Below are positions 47,782-58,675 of a stretch of 64,000 nt of DNA, piece after piece. Position 1 is the stretch's first letter, and every line of letters begins with the position of its first letter. Origin of the DNA: Galerina marginata (taxonomy: Eukaryota > Basidiomycota > Agaricomycetes > Agaricales > Galerinaceae); assembly GCA_023014335.1 (NCBI GenBank), contig JAECYW010000013.1:1240001-1304000 (forward strand), in the 5' to 3' direction. Under the pieces are notes generated by a model. That model saw only the letters and a program-made list of their open reading frames with translations, searched no databases and was not told the origin of the DNA. The translations under genes were made by a program, and so were the position numbers.

Positions 47782-48060
47782 GCCTGAAGAGCAGAATCGA
47801 GCTCTTAGTGTATCTCCAATTGTTGAGCACATAAACAGAGATTTCGACTTTCCTTCTAGAGCGGTGTCTGAAGAATTCCTAGCTTAAGATAGGCCAGCGA
47901 AGTATCAATTTGAACACTTCCGAGCCTGCGGCTGAGCAGAATCGAGCCCTAAGTATACCCCACTTGAGTATATAAACAAAGATTTTGACTGTTCTTCTAG
48001 AAGCGGTGTCTGGAGAATAAGATAGACCGATGAGATATCAATTTGAACACGTTCGAACTC
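47782..48060. repeat. Diverged tandem duplication, about 135-143 bp unit, two copies
   Basis: Copy 1 is about 47782-47924 and copy 2 about 47925-48060. Shared blocks in the same order: gagcagaatcgag, ataaaca-agat, ttcttctaga(a)gcggtgtctg, agatag, and atatcaatttgaacac. Function unknown; it may be a solo-element remnant. Confidence 0.75.
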
Positions 48061-49116
48061 TATGTGATTCTTACACATAGATGCACGATCTAAAATTTGT
48101 ATCGAAATTCAACCTCCAAATATCATTCAGTGTCTGGCCCGGTAAGCAAGGAGGCCAGCCTTCGAGTCAATTCCTGGATGAGCGGAAACGAGGGAAGCTA
48201 CATCCGCAGCTTCCTGCAGCTTCCTGTAGCTTCTCGAATTTGCGTCGCGATCATTCAACAAACGGAAGAGTTACTGCAGCGTCTATCGTTAACAGTAATC
48301 CTAGGTATGTAAATGGTAGAATCAGTATCCCAGATGCGACAACACTTCGGCCTTTTGGACCAAGACCTGAAACACGCGTTGTCCTTGCTGAATATTTGAT
48401 CATAAGCGGCCTTGATGTCTAGATAAAGTAATACTTTTAAACTGGATTGATTTGATTGAATGTTTAACAAGTCATTGAAAGGAGTTGATAAACAACTTAA
48501 CAAGGCAATTATTAACATGGAGCCTAACAGGTAAACCATATAGTTGACTAACGGTTACATCGCAGTTCGTAAGAAGGACACAGACTTGAAAAAGTATCAT
48601 TCAAGCGCTCAGCTATGGGCCGGGAAAGGCATCCAAAGTCAGTTTTCCCACAACCCGTTTTTACCCGATCTCCCTTAAAGGGCCATACCCCGATCTAACC
48701 GGTTGCATGGCCTCATTGCTTCTATCCACATCGACGAGAGCGGCCAAGGTTGTCGACCTTCATCGGAGCTCCATTTCAACCACCACCACTACTACAACCC
48801 GCTCTACTCCCACCCTTGCATAATCCATTCCTCCAGATCTGTCGGAACGTGTTAGTTGAATAGTTGATCTGTCAAGTCCATGGCAAGTATAACTCATTCA
48901 AACCCGTTTGAATATGCTCAAACGATGTTCAAACCTGCATCGAAAACGTATTAATTTCTATTATTTGTTCAAACAGTGTTCAGATATCCGACAGGCAGAG
49001 TTACCGTGGTTCGCTTTCCTTCAAATGCCTATTTTGTGATCTGTTTTGGAACACACCACCGCTTTTGCGCGGAATCGTGTTCGGCAATGCCGGCTCCCAG
49101 AGCAAGAATAAAAAAG

Positions 49117-49124
49117 TATAAAAG
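49117..49124 (+). promoter_or_regulatory. TATA box of the NRPS-like gene
   Basis: TATAAAAG lies only 12 bp before the first ATG (49136) and 42 bp before the next in-frame ATG (49166). With usual TATA-to-start spacing, transcription would begin after 49136, favouring 49166 as the translated start. Confidence 0.5.
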
Positions 49125-49135
49125 CTCTAGATTGT

Positions 49136-52100
49136 ATGGACCAGGATCGTTGGTCTTTGTCGACAATGTCTGCTCCTCTCGCATCTCTGGACGTCTCCAC
49201 TGGCTTATCGCCGAAAAATTTATCCTTTGGAGAAATTTTTGGCGATCGCCTCTCGAAATCTTCCATTAAATCTCTATTAGACTCCTTATGTCAAGATAAC
49301 CATTCTGCTCTCTACTCATCTGACATTCAGCGCGGGCCTTTACATCATTCAAGCCTGCGCGCATTTATTGCCGAATTTGTGTTACCTCATTCAAGGAGTC
49401 GTCTTCCTCTGGGTAAAAATGACCGTGTCATGCTCGCCTTACCTGCCGGCCCAGAAAATGCGCTAGCGTTGTTGGCACTGTCCAACTACCACACATGCGC
49501 TCCAGTCAATCCTAGTTGTACCGCTGCGGAGTTGAAGGAGGATATCTCCAGAATAGGTGCTAAGGCAGTTTTGACGACCAAAGACGCGGCCAAGCATCTC
49601 GAGTTGAAGTTGTTGCAAGACGAATTCCACTTCGAAATTATCTACATTCAAGCTCGCTCTGTGGGGCCGGCCGGGCTGTTTGACATGTCTGTACCAGGAG
49701 GCGATAGCGAAGTACCACTTCATCCCTCCGAACCGCATGGCCTCAATGATATATCCCTCGTCCTGCACACATCTGGCACCAGTGGCAAGAAAAAGGTTGT
49801 TAGGTATTCGCTTCGGACACTGTTGGTCGGAGCTTGGTGTGTGGTACAATCCTGGAATTTGAAAGCTGATGACATTAATTGTATGATCATTCCATCCTTT
49901 CCGAACTGCAAGAAAATACTGAAGTTAATTTTAGTGAATATGATGCCGCTCTTCCACGTTGGAGGGATAGTACGGAATTTATTTGCTCCGGTTCTTTCAG
50001 GAGGCAGCTCTATCGTGTGTGCTGGGTTTGACCCAACTGCATTTTGGTTACATGCTCGTGAACTCAAAGCCACATGGTGCGTTCAACCAGCATATCGAGA
50101 CCAATGATTGTCTAACTATGGAAATTGATTCTATAAAAAGGTTTTACGCGGCTCCTACGGTACATCATGCAATTCTCTCAGCGAAACCGGACGCTATTGT
50201 TCCGTCTAAAGACTTAAATATACGCCTTATCTGCAATGCAGCTGGGGGATTATTACCATCCCTTGCCTCGGAACTTAGAGACGCTTTTGGGGCGACTGTA
50301 TTACCTTCCTATGGGATGACTGAGTAAGCTCTCATGAGTAAGCTCTTCTATTTCTCATCTGATGGGTTGCGAATTTTACTCTCTAGGTGCATGCCAATTG
50401 CAACTCCTCCGATTGGTTATAAACTCGATCGGCCAGGCTGCTCGGGTGTTGTTTGCGGTCCGTATTTGTCCATACGCGAACCCAGTAACCTTGAACAACC
50501 AGTCGTGCCTGGAGCGACTGGCGCTGTTTGTGTTCGAGGCCCTCCTACTTTCGAAGGATATGAAATTTCGTCGGATATCACTGTTCCTCTTGACACATCT
50601 TCATTTTCAAGCCAAGGCTGGTTCGACTCTGGTGATATGGGGTATCTTGACGAAGATGGGTGAGTTTCTGTTCTTCGGCAATGCTTGCACCTGAGAACTT
50701 GTTATACTGACTTTGGTAAGGTATTTATATATCACAGGACGATCCAAAGAAATTATAAATAAAGGAGGAGAAGTAGTTTCACCCTTTGAAATTGAAGAAG
50801 CCGTGGCGACCACTGCGAAAGATTACGTGAAGGTGTGAGAGCTTTACCCTCTTGCTGGTCACTTTTTCATAAACATATTTTCCGATCAAACTAAGGCTTC
50901 GCTGGCCTTTTCCATTGAACATGATGTTTTACAAGAAAGCATCGGTCTGGTTGTAGTGCCCAATCACAACAAATCTCGCGTGGATCTACGCCAACTGCAT
51001 GATTTGCTCAAGTAGGTTTTTGTATATACTTTCGTCTGAATTTTTCAAATGGATGGTGATTAGGGGTCATCTCCACCCATCGAAATGGCCGTTTGCTATC
51101 GTTTACATGGATGACATCCCGAAGAACAGGTCCGTACTTTATATCAAGAGCTATGAAGCTGGACCTAATAGCGAAAGTTTGTAGTGCTGGAAAACCTTTG
51201 CGGATAGGCTTAGCCCAGCGCTTGGGAATCGGGCAGTTGACAGATCATGATCCGCTACTCCATCGTCATTTTGAAGCCATATTACCTCCAATATCTCAGT
51301 CGATCCAGGACCCAATCCTATGCCAAAGGGTTCCTGTTGACAGAGCAATTCTATGCAATGCCCTAAAGGATCTTTCCGGCGTCAATGGCGTAGCTTTGAG
51401 GCACAGCATTGACGGACCCATTGAGGCCTACGTTTCTGTCGCTCCGACATCCCCCCTTTCATCCGACAATGTTAACCGGTCAATTTCGCACTGTCTGCCA
51501 GGTTATATTATACCGACTCGCATCCACATCGTTCATGGACCGCTTCTCTATATGTCCAATGGCGACTATGACTTCGAGAGAATGGAAAAGGGATTATCAA
51601 GAAACCCTGGCGTCCAAATGACCAAGAAGCAGATACTGGTCCGCGACATTGTTGCAGATTTACTGAACATGGATTCCACGGATATACACAACGAGTCCGA
51701 CTTTTTCTTACTCGGCGGCAACTCCCTCTTGCTTGGAAAGTTGTCCTATCACCTTCGTAGACAATCTGGTGTCAATGTAGGGATCACAGAACTGTTCTCC
51801 GAATCCACTGTCCGCGGTATAGCTTCTTTGATCGAAGAAAAGGAAACCGAGGAGACAAAAACCGGCGCGGTCGATGAAGATATAAAGGATAAATTTACTC
51901 CAAGCTCGTCCAGAATGGCACTTTCTATGGACTACGATTATGAGCGAGACATCGAATATGCCCAGACTAAAGGAAGGAGGAGTCAGGATCATCCATTATG
52001 TCTCGTCGTTCAAGCAATTCCTTTTCTTTTTTTCCATCCACTGAAATCGGCATTCAGATGTAAGTAGACTTATATTTTTTGCATATTTTCCTATTTAACT

Positions 52101-55052
52101 GTTTTTTTCTAGGGTCTCTGTTGGTGTGGATGCTGTGTTATCTCGCCCCCCTGTTCAATGGCCTTTTTTGGGAACGCATGGTCGCCTTATTGACAGCTAC
52201 CTTGGTTGCGAGATTGGTTACTCGTACTGTTTCCCCCATTGTCGCCATCGTATGCAAGTGGATCATAATTGGAAGGTACAAACCAGGGAAATACAGAATG
52301 TACGCTTCCATATGTTGAATATACCGTTTGATTTGACATTGACCCTCCTTCTAGGTGGTCCATATATTACCTGCGCTGGTGGATCGTCAACCAAATCTTG
52401 AGGTAATAGCTTTAGTTCTTTACGATATCTCCGACTGACTCGTCTATATAGGACAACTGGACGAGGGATTTTTTCTTACCATCCCTCATTAGTTATACTT
52501 TATTATCGCTTGCTAGGAGCAAATATCGGACAGGACGTGCTTATAGACGAACACACGAAGCTATTCGAATGTGATCTTCTTACTTTCGAAGATGGCTGCC
52601 ACGTGGATACTAGCACGCTACGTGGGTTTTGCGTTGAGAGAAGTGGCTGCTTTACTCTTGCTCCTATAACAATCGGACGCAAAGCTTTTGTCAACACATA
52701 TACCAATATTTCTCCTGGTTCTCATATCCCAGATGGCTCAGTGTATGGGCCGCATGCATCCTCGCATGATGGGCCTTCGCCCAAATCATATGCCGCCTAC
52801 AACCGAACTCTATCACAGAAACCTACCTTATTATTACGAATTTTCGTCGCATGGCCGATAATCGCTATCGTCACTTTTATTTCATGTGCGTATTTGTCTT
52901 TATTCTCAGTATGATTCCTTATTTTCGTCCAGATATTCCATGGATGGTGGCGATTTTTATAATGCTCAACCAGGCAGAAGTGATAGTTCAGAACCTGAAC
53001 GAGCTCGAATCTGTAATCTATTGGTTTGCTGAACCGGAGCGTGTTTTATACCATTTATTGTCGACGGTCGTTCGAGCTCTTTTTAGGCCTCTTATTCAAC
53101 TGGGGTTAGGAATTATGGTCAAACGGGCGTTCGGTTTTAATACGGAAAACTCATCTATGACCGTTTCTCAGTTGTCACTTCTCAGAAGATACATCAACTC
53201 GTCGTTACTTTCCAAAGGAGCCCTCAATGATGCTTTCGCGATTCTAGGAACTCATTACGAGATTGTGTCTGTAAGGGGTGTTCCACTTCTCCAGTATCAG
53301 CTTTTCAATAACCATGCCTTTTCAGATTGTTTATAGAGCAATGGGCGCAAAAATCGGTCAACGTATATACTGGCCTGGTTCGGGTATTTTGTGTCCAGAT
53401 CCAGAATTGCTGGACATCGGCGACGACGTCGTCTTTGGATCTCGATCTGCCCTTATTACAACTGATAGGTTGGGGTCGGGGAAGATCGTGATAGAAAGTG
53501 GAGGTGGGATCTTTATCGTTCTTGAACGGGCAATTGACACTGAATCTTAAAAATGCTCCTCCCGCTCAGCCATGATAGCTGACCGAGTGATTCTCCTCCC
53601 TAAAACTCAAGTAGGACGCGGTGCTGTTATGGGTTCGGGTTCACTTGGCAAGCGCAATACTGAATACGAAGCCGGGTCGACGTGGATCGGAAATGGTAAA
53701 GTTTGGTCAATCGACAACTACGACATGCTAACCGTCAATCCATTGCAGAAAATGGGGAGGCAGTACGCCTTAGCAAGGGCCCTGGCACTGACACCGAGTC
53801 TTGCACCGACACTTGCACACCTTTCGGACGAGCTTTCTATAAGAACGATGCCTATTATTTTGTCTTTCCGTACCCAATGATCCTTTGCATCAGCATTTTG
53901 GCTACCGCGCTTTCTGCTATATATTGGACAACGGCCGCTGTAGGAACCGCTCAAATACTACGTGACGCCAGAATTCACCATCTTCATATTTTTCGACCCC
54001 GTTGGTACCGATATGGACTCCTCTACGGCCTGATTTCCATCTGCTTCGTCGTTATCCTCAGCTTCCAAGGGCTATTATCCATTCTTTGGGTAATTGCGAC
54101 GAAGTGGTTGGTGATTAAACAGCGTCGACCAGGCCGATATGACTGGGATCAAAGTAGCTACTGCCAGCGATGGCAGCTCCATCTTATCCTCTCTCGCATT
54201 ATGCACAGAGGGTATGGTTATGGTGGGGTCCTCGCTCCGTTGACAGGCTCAGCATATATTGTGTGGTATCTGCGTACTCTCGGTGCCAATATCGGTGAAA
54301 ACTGTGCAATATGGGCAGGAGGACGACCAGGTTTAATGACTGAGCCCGACCTCGTGGAGGTATGTACAATCTAGACGTATTTCGAGGAGATGCTGACCAA
54401 AGCTATTTAGCTTGGCGATGAGGTCAATCTCGACGATTGTTCCGTTGTCGCACATATCAATTCGAGAGGGAGGTTTTCATTAAATAAACTCAAGATCGGA
54501 AACCAGTATGTCAATTGTGGCACAGTGACGAAAATTTCTCTAAACTTCCGGCCGTTCAGATGTGCTATGCGCGTTGGGTCGAGGCTTCTGTCTGGGGCAT
54601 CGATGGAGGATAACAGCATGCTGGCCGAGCATACACTCCTGACCTCAGGCGACGTAGCAGATTCCAATACGGTATATTTCGGGTGGCCTGCAAAACCACT
54701 GGAGGAGCCAGCTCCAGATAACAAAACCGTAATTAATCCGGCGATTTTGACTTGTCCAATATGTCGCCGGTTCCCAAAAGATAGCTCAATCAGCGACTGC
54801 GGCCATCTATTTTGCCAAGCGTAAGTCTGTCGCCTTGATCACTTGCAAACCGGTCTCTTATTTACTTCTAGGTGTATCGCCCGTTTTTTGATAAAGCGCA
54901 AATACTGCCCAGTGTGCTTTGAACCATCGAGCCTCCAAAAGTTGAAGCGAGTTCACCTCTCTTTTACCATGGAAGGACCTCGCCAGCGTACTCCTGAAAA
55001 GTTGGAGGGTAATGGAGACTGCTTTAGTAATGAGAGTACCTGCTGTGTATAA
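49136..55052 (+). CDS. NRPS-like synthetase: adenylation, carrier, three membrane/beta-helix units, C-terminal RING finger
   Basis: Model: join(49136..49880,49935..50076,50141..50323,50387..50659,50721..50832,50896..51011,51064..51129,51185..52059,52113..52299,52355..52402,52452..52885,52933..53270,53326..53503,53570..53695,53749..54359,54411..54505,54560..54820,54872..55052), 1656 aa. Adenylation motifs: HTSGTSGKKK (about 210), SYGMTE (357), GWFDSGDMG (about 435), GRSKEIINKGGE (about 455) and the A10 lysine in AGKPLRIG (about 548). Carrier motif: FLLGGNSLL, phosphopantetheine Ser about 726. Then hydrophobic segments alternate with three hexapeptide-type beta-helix blocks starting LGANIGQDV (about 935), MGAKIGQRI (about 1178) and LGANIGENC (about 1450). 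This is the layout of Pls (epsilon-poly-L-lysine synthetase). It closes with a RING C3HC4 motif (residues 1575-1612: CPIC, DCGH, FCQAC, CPVC). Exon 17 encodes both the end of the last block and the RING, so they are one protein. Product and substrate are inferred only. Confidence 0.88.
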
Positions 55053-55146
55053 GGTGAAATGCTAGAGGAGAAATATATGTATCTAATAAAGTACTTAATG
55101 TGCAACGTTCATGAGAAGTTTGAATGGTCCTTAAAAGACACAGGGC

Positions 55147-57018
55147 TCAGTCTATGATGTTGAGTTCCCTTAGGCGGGCTTTGGCAAACTGGTCCTTGTA
55201 CGTATTCCAAATTCTGTCAACAAAGGTCAAGCCCATGAAGAAGGCAAAGCACAGAAACTGATGTACTGACCTGGTAAGCTCTTCAATGTACCTCGTTTGC
55301 ACCCTCATGACCTCTTCTATTGTTGGTTTATCGCATTGCTGCACGTGTATTGGGTTTCCAACTGGAAAAAAATCGACGTCAACATCAAAGACTAGCCGAC
55401 CTTGCTGCTCCAGTCAACTTACTGACTGCGACAATCTGTCTCCTATACGGCATGAGCCCGAGGTTGTCTGATATAACAAAGGTTCATTTATCTTTTACTG
55501 GAAAACCCTTATCAAACGCACAGTTAAGCAGCCCTCTTCCATGGAACAAGGGCAATGTGAATCCAAATATCGATTGGAATTTCCGTTGGAGAGCATATAC
55601 TGTCGTCCCTTTTTCATTTGGCATTTGCTGGTAAATCTGGGTGACAGGTCGGTTACTGAGTGTGAAACGGTAGATACGATAAAAGCCTACATCATTTTCT
55701 CCAAACGAAAAGACGGGCACTAGGTCAGCTCTAGAATGGATGAAATCGTGAATATATGTGCTAGTCCTCGACTTGGGTGGTGAACGAACCCATGCTGGAT
55801 CGCAAGTTTGATGAAACCCAATCTGAAGTTAAAACACCAATCAACATCAAAACCTCCCGAGGACGATGGTAACTTTAGGGACGCACCTTTTTCTCAGCGT
55901 CAAATCCGCTGTCCCTGGATGGGCACTCAGGCTCTCTGCCGCCCCACCCACTACAATCGTAATCGCAGAACCTGGCCCGCTTTTCAGGATATTCGAACAC
56001 GATTCTTTGCTGACGCTACACACTCCGAGACTCAAAAGAATATCTCGGTAGAATGGCATTTGAAAATTTGTCGTTAAGGTTAGGAGGTGGGGCTTGATGC
56101 CAGGAAACGCTGCGGAGAAACCAGTGGCTGTATTACACAAAAGAAGGTCAGTATATGCGTGTGATTTGGGGAGATGAGCGTGCAAACCTTCAGTGGCAAA
56201 AGTGGCCAATGCCCCCCTGTTTCCAACAAGACTTTAGAATATGTTTAATGATGGTAGTTGATCAACCTACATGCCAATAATACCTTGAGGCTAATGAGCC
56301 AAGTCCCAGTTGCAGAGAAATTCGAGACATACCATGGGGATGATAACCAAACACGTATGGTCGATCTGGAGGTAAGTCGGCCTCCTATACCAGTGCAAGA
56401 ATAAGCTCTCTTGGATAGTCTCCACAAATAGAGACTGGTACCTTTAGAAATCTATTACATCATCGGCAAGGGCAACCAAGAGGACAGGAAAGGGAACTCA
56501 CGAAGCAGGATAATAATCTGCAAAATACCTCCAAAATCTCATGGATCGGAACCACTGGCTACTTCGCCCCCCGCGCTCCGGCGAAGTGTCAATCCATCTA
56601 GCCCATATGAAATAAATGGCCAATAATGGCCACAGAGGTGGGATTGACCTGAACAGAAAATGCCATAAGAAAAAGCTAAGATAAGATCAACAGCAGGGCG
56701 TAACCTACAATAGCAATAACCACGCGCAGGTCGTGATCACAATCATCACCGACCATATTGCAACCGCGAGCATCTGCAGCCTTCTCTTCCGGGGTATCTT
56801 TGCTGGGACAAAGCTTAACGACACAATTAGCCATTGCGCACAGGACACAAGTCAAAAGAGGCGTACTTGAGGTTGGCATGAAGTGCAGCCACAGGATTCG
56901 GGACACTCAGAGGCGTTGTCGCTAGTTTCGATAGCCTATCTTTCAAAGATCCCGCTGAGAGTGTCCGTGAGTTCGTCGTGAAACTAGGTCGTAGGGCGTT
57001 TGACTCTATTTTGGACAT
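55147..57018 (-). CDS. Diacylglycerol acyltransferase, DGAT2 family
   Basis: Model: complement(join(55147..55213,55271..55361,55423..55467,55522..55636,55691..55730,55790..55822,55887..56127,56188..56216,56271..56283,56333..56384,56436..56451,56502..56648,56709..56813,56867..57018)), 381 aa in one frame. It acylates diacylglycerol with acyl-CoA to make triacylglycerol in the ER and at lipid droplets. Motifs: PRKRRLQ before the N-terminal transmembrane hairpin (WSVMIVITTCAW, IPPLWPLLAIY), YFADYYPASF, the catalytic YHPHGIIGMGA (HPHG 155-158), GIKPHLLTLTTNF, FYRDILLSLGVCSVSK, VGGAAESLSA, PVFSFGEND, FHGRGLLNYNLGLMPYRR and the end LRELNIID. Two exons are tiny (16 and 13 bp); family conservation across them supports both. 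Its stop is 94 bp from the stop of the NRPS-like gene (tail-to-tail). Confidence 0.93.
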
Positions 57019-57469
57019 CTTTCGCAGATTTACAGCCCCTCTAAATGGGTATGTTGGTGCCTTTGAAGAAGACCAAGGTGGCAGCACCTATCAACAAAAA
57101 AATGACGGTAATGTGGATAAAGAACACAGTCGGCGATGATGTCGACGCTGGGGAAAGAGAAATGGCAGGTTGTGCGTGTAATGCGAAGGCAAAACGCAAA
57201 TATCGCCGTATCGGCTATAGCGGGTCGAAAGCTGATATCATTCATGGCACGTGAAACCGGTCTCATGTCAGAACAGCAAATGCGTGCATGTCGTTTTGTC
57301 GATAACTCGAATGTAACACTGACAAGAAATACCCTTACATTCTAGTCAACAGAGCACCAACTTGTAACGGCTAGCAATACAACCTGCGAGATAGATAAAA
57401 ATGCATAGGTGTGAGTAAGTACTCATTCAATCCCAAGCCTGATTTTGTGAAACATAGATTAGAAGCCAT
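57019..57469. other. Intergenic, 451 bp
   Basis: This is the upstream region of the DGAT2 gene, ending at the CDC48 relic. I see no gene here. Confidence 0.5.
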
Positions 57470-58445
57470 CATCCATGCATCATCTCTGATTCATCAGTTG
57501 TATCATATTGGAACCCTGCATTGGTAACAGCGTCAGGGTTGACTGCGTCGTCGCTTTCTGGGAAGTGAAAGTTGCAGCAGCGTTGCTTAGTCCATGCGAT
57601 TGTTGCAAGTTCTGTACCAATAAATAACGAGAACAAAGATAACATGGGAATAGACCTGGCTGAACTTCTCATGGCGCCTAAATTTCTGACACGGAAGGGC
57701 GAGCATGCTTCAGTGCCTACCAGTAACCAGAAGGGGTCTCTGTAGAGAAGAAATTTATAAACACTCGCTTGCGCAGTTCAACTACGTTACAGACCGTCTA
57801 ATTTGAGGAATAGAGTTGTCCTCGCTCTCTATTAGAGAGTCCATGGCCAGGAAAGCTAGGTCACGGTCCACGCCGGGAGCAATGATTTTTTTAGCACAGT
57901 CATACCCGCAGAATACCTGCAGAATAAAAGGATGTGACAATTCATTGGGTAGATCTATCGAGGCAAACGCAGAAATCGATCCAGATGACCAGGACAGAGA
58001 GCAGGGTCGTGTTGGTTGGGTCTGTTGGTAGCACCAAGGATGAACACCCGTCGAAACAAGACTCTCGACAGCATAGATTTACAAAAATAAACAGGTCGTG
58101 TCTTCTTCCATAGGACCAGTCCTCGGGGTTCCCGAACTGCAAAGAACGGCAAAGCCATCAAGTAGGAAACGTTAACTTGTGTGCTGACCAACATCGTCCG
58201 AGGAATTTACAGATGGGGCACTGGCACAGGCCATAGCCTTTAAAGTGGGCCCTCTATGTAGGATGTGGCCTGGTAGCCGTAGGAGCTCGCAGCACAACAT
58301 AAGGACCTCTTTACCCGATAGAACCAGACGTCCAGTCGTCGAATATATTGTAAGAAGCGCATTCGTGCTCCTCTCGATACTTGTTTGCACCAGGCTGGAT
58401 GAGGTGGCCCTAGGCGGCCTTCAAATGGCCACCATCTTCCAAGCA
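57470..58445 (-). pseudogene. Decayed CDC48 fragment (second AAA domain to C terminus), intron retained
   Basis: Minus-strand sequence collinear with the intact CDC48 at 61072-62300 but eroded. Visible remnants in order: a Walker A region (KEVLMLCCELLRLPGH against [13 protein letters not shown]), VFILGATNRPNQHDPAL (against [17 protein letters not shown]), HLDRFLRLP (against RLDQLIYIP), and the tail NFHFPESDDAVN then TNAGFQYDTTDE (against NFKFPEGEG and [12 protein letters not shown]). Frames are broken repeatedly and deletions shorten the spacing. The short intron before the tail exon is still recognisable at about 57600-57655. That points to a DNA-level duplication rather than a retrocopy. 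No start, no N-terminal domain and no continuous frame remain. Confidence 0.85.
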
Positions 58446-58675
58446 AGATAGAACAGGTTTAAAGTCATCACTAGCGGCGGTAGGAACCCGACTTTGGACG
58501 CGTACAGACCGGGGTCCTCAGAGTTGGAGCTAAGAGGGAAGACCGCTGAGGACTACCGCTTTGTCGAAATGCCGCACTGCCGAAATTTTTGCCGGCCTCG
58601 TGCGTCTCCACCACCATCTACCCCAGCCTCGCCCCGCCTTTTTATGCCCAAGTGCTAGTCTCCTAACGACCTCTC

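Larger units (their letters stand above)
46777..49135. other. Gene-poor interval, 2.36 kb
   Basis: AT-rich sequence with no convincing gene. It contains a diverged tandem duplication (47782-48060, listed separately). At about 48255-48539 (minus) a frame contains LLYLDIKAAYDQ, which faintly resembles a reverse-transcriptase motif but lacks support. The last 300 bp are the promoter of the NRPS-like gene. Confidence 0.5.

Noticed and set aside
48255..48539. Minus-strand frame with LLYLDIKAAYDQ, resembling a reverse-transcriptase motif of a LINE-type element
   Set aside because: Only one short motif-like segment; no YxDD box, endonuclease or poly-A end nearby, and the rest of the frame is unlike RT.
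49766..49880. Possible extra intron inside the A3 motif of the NRPS-like gene (ggttgttaggtatt)
   Set aside because: The frame continues with family-like sequence (SLRTLLVGAWCVVQSW), so no intron is required there; the real intron is 49881-49934.
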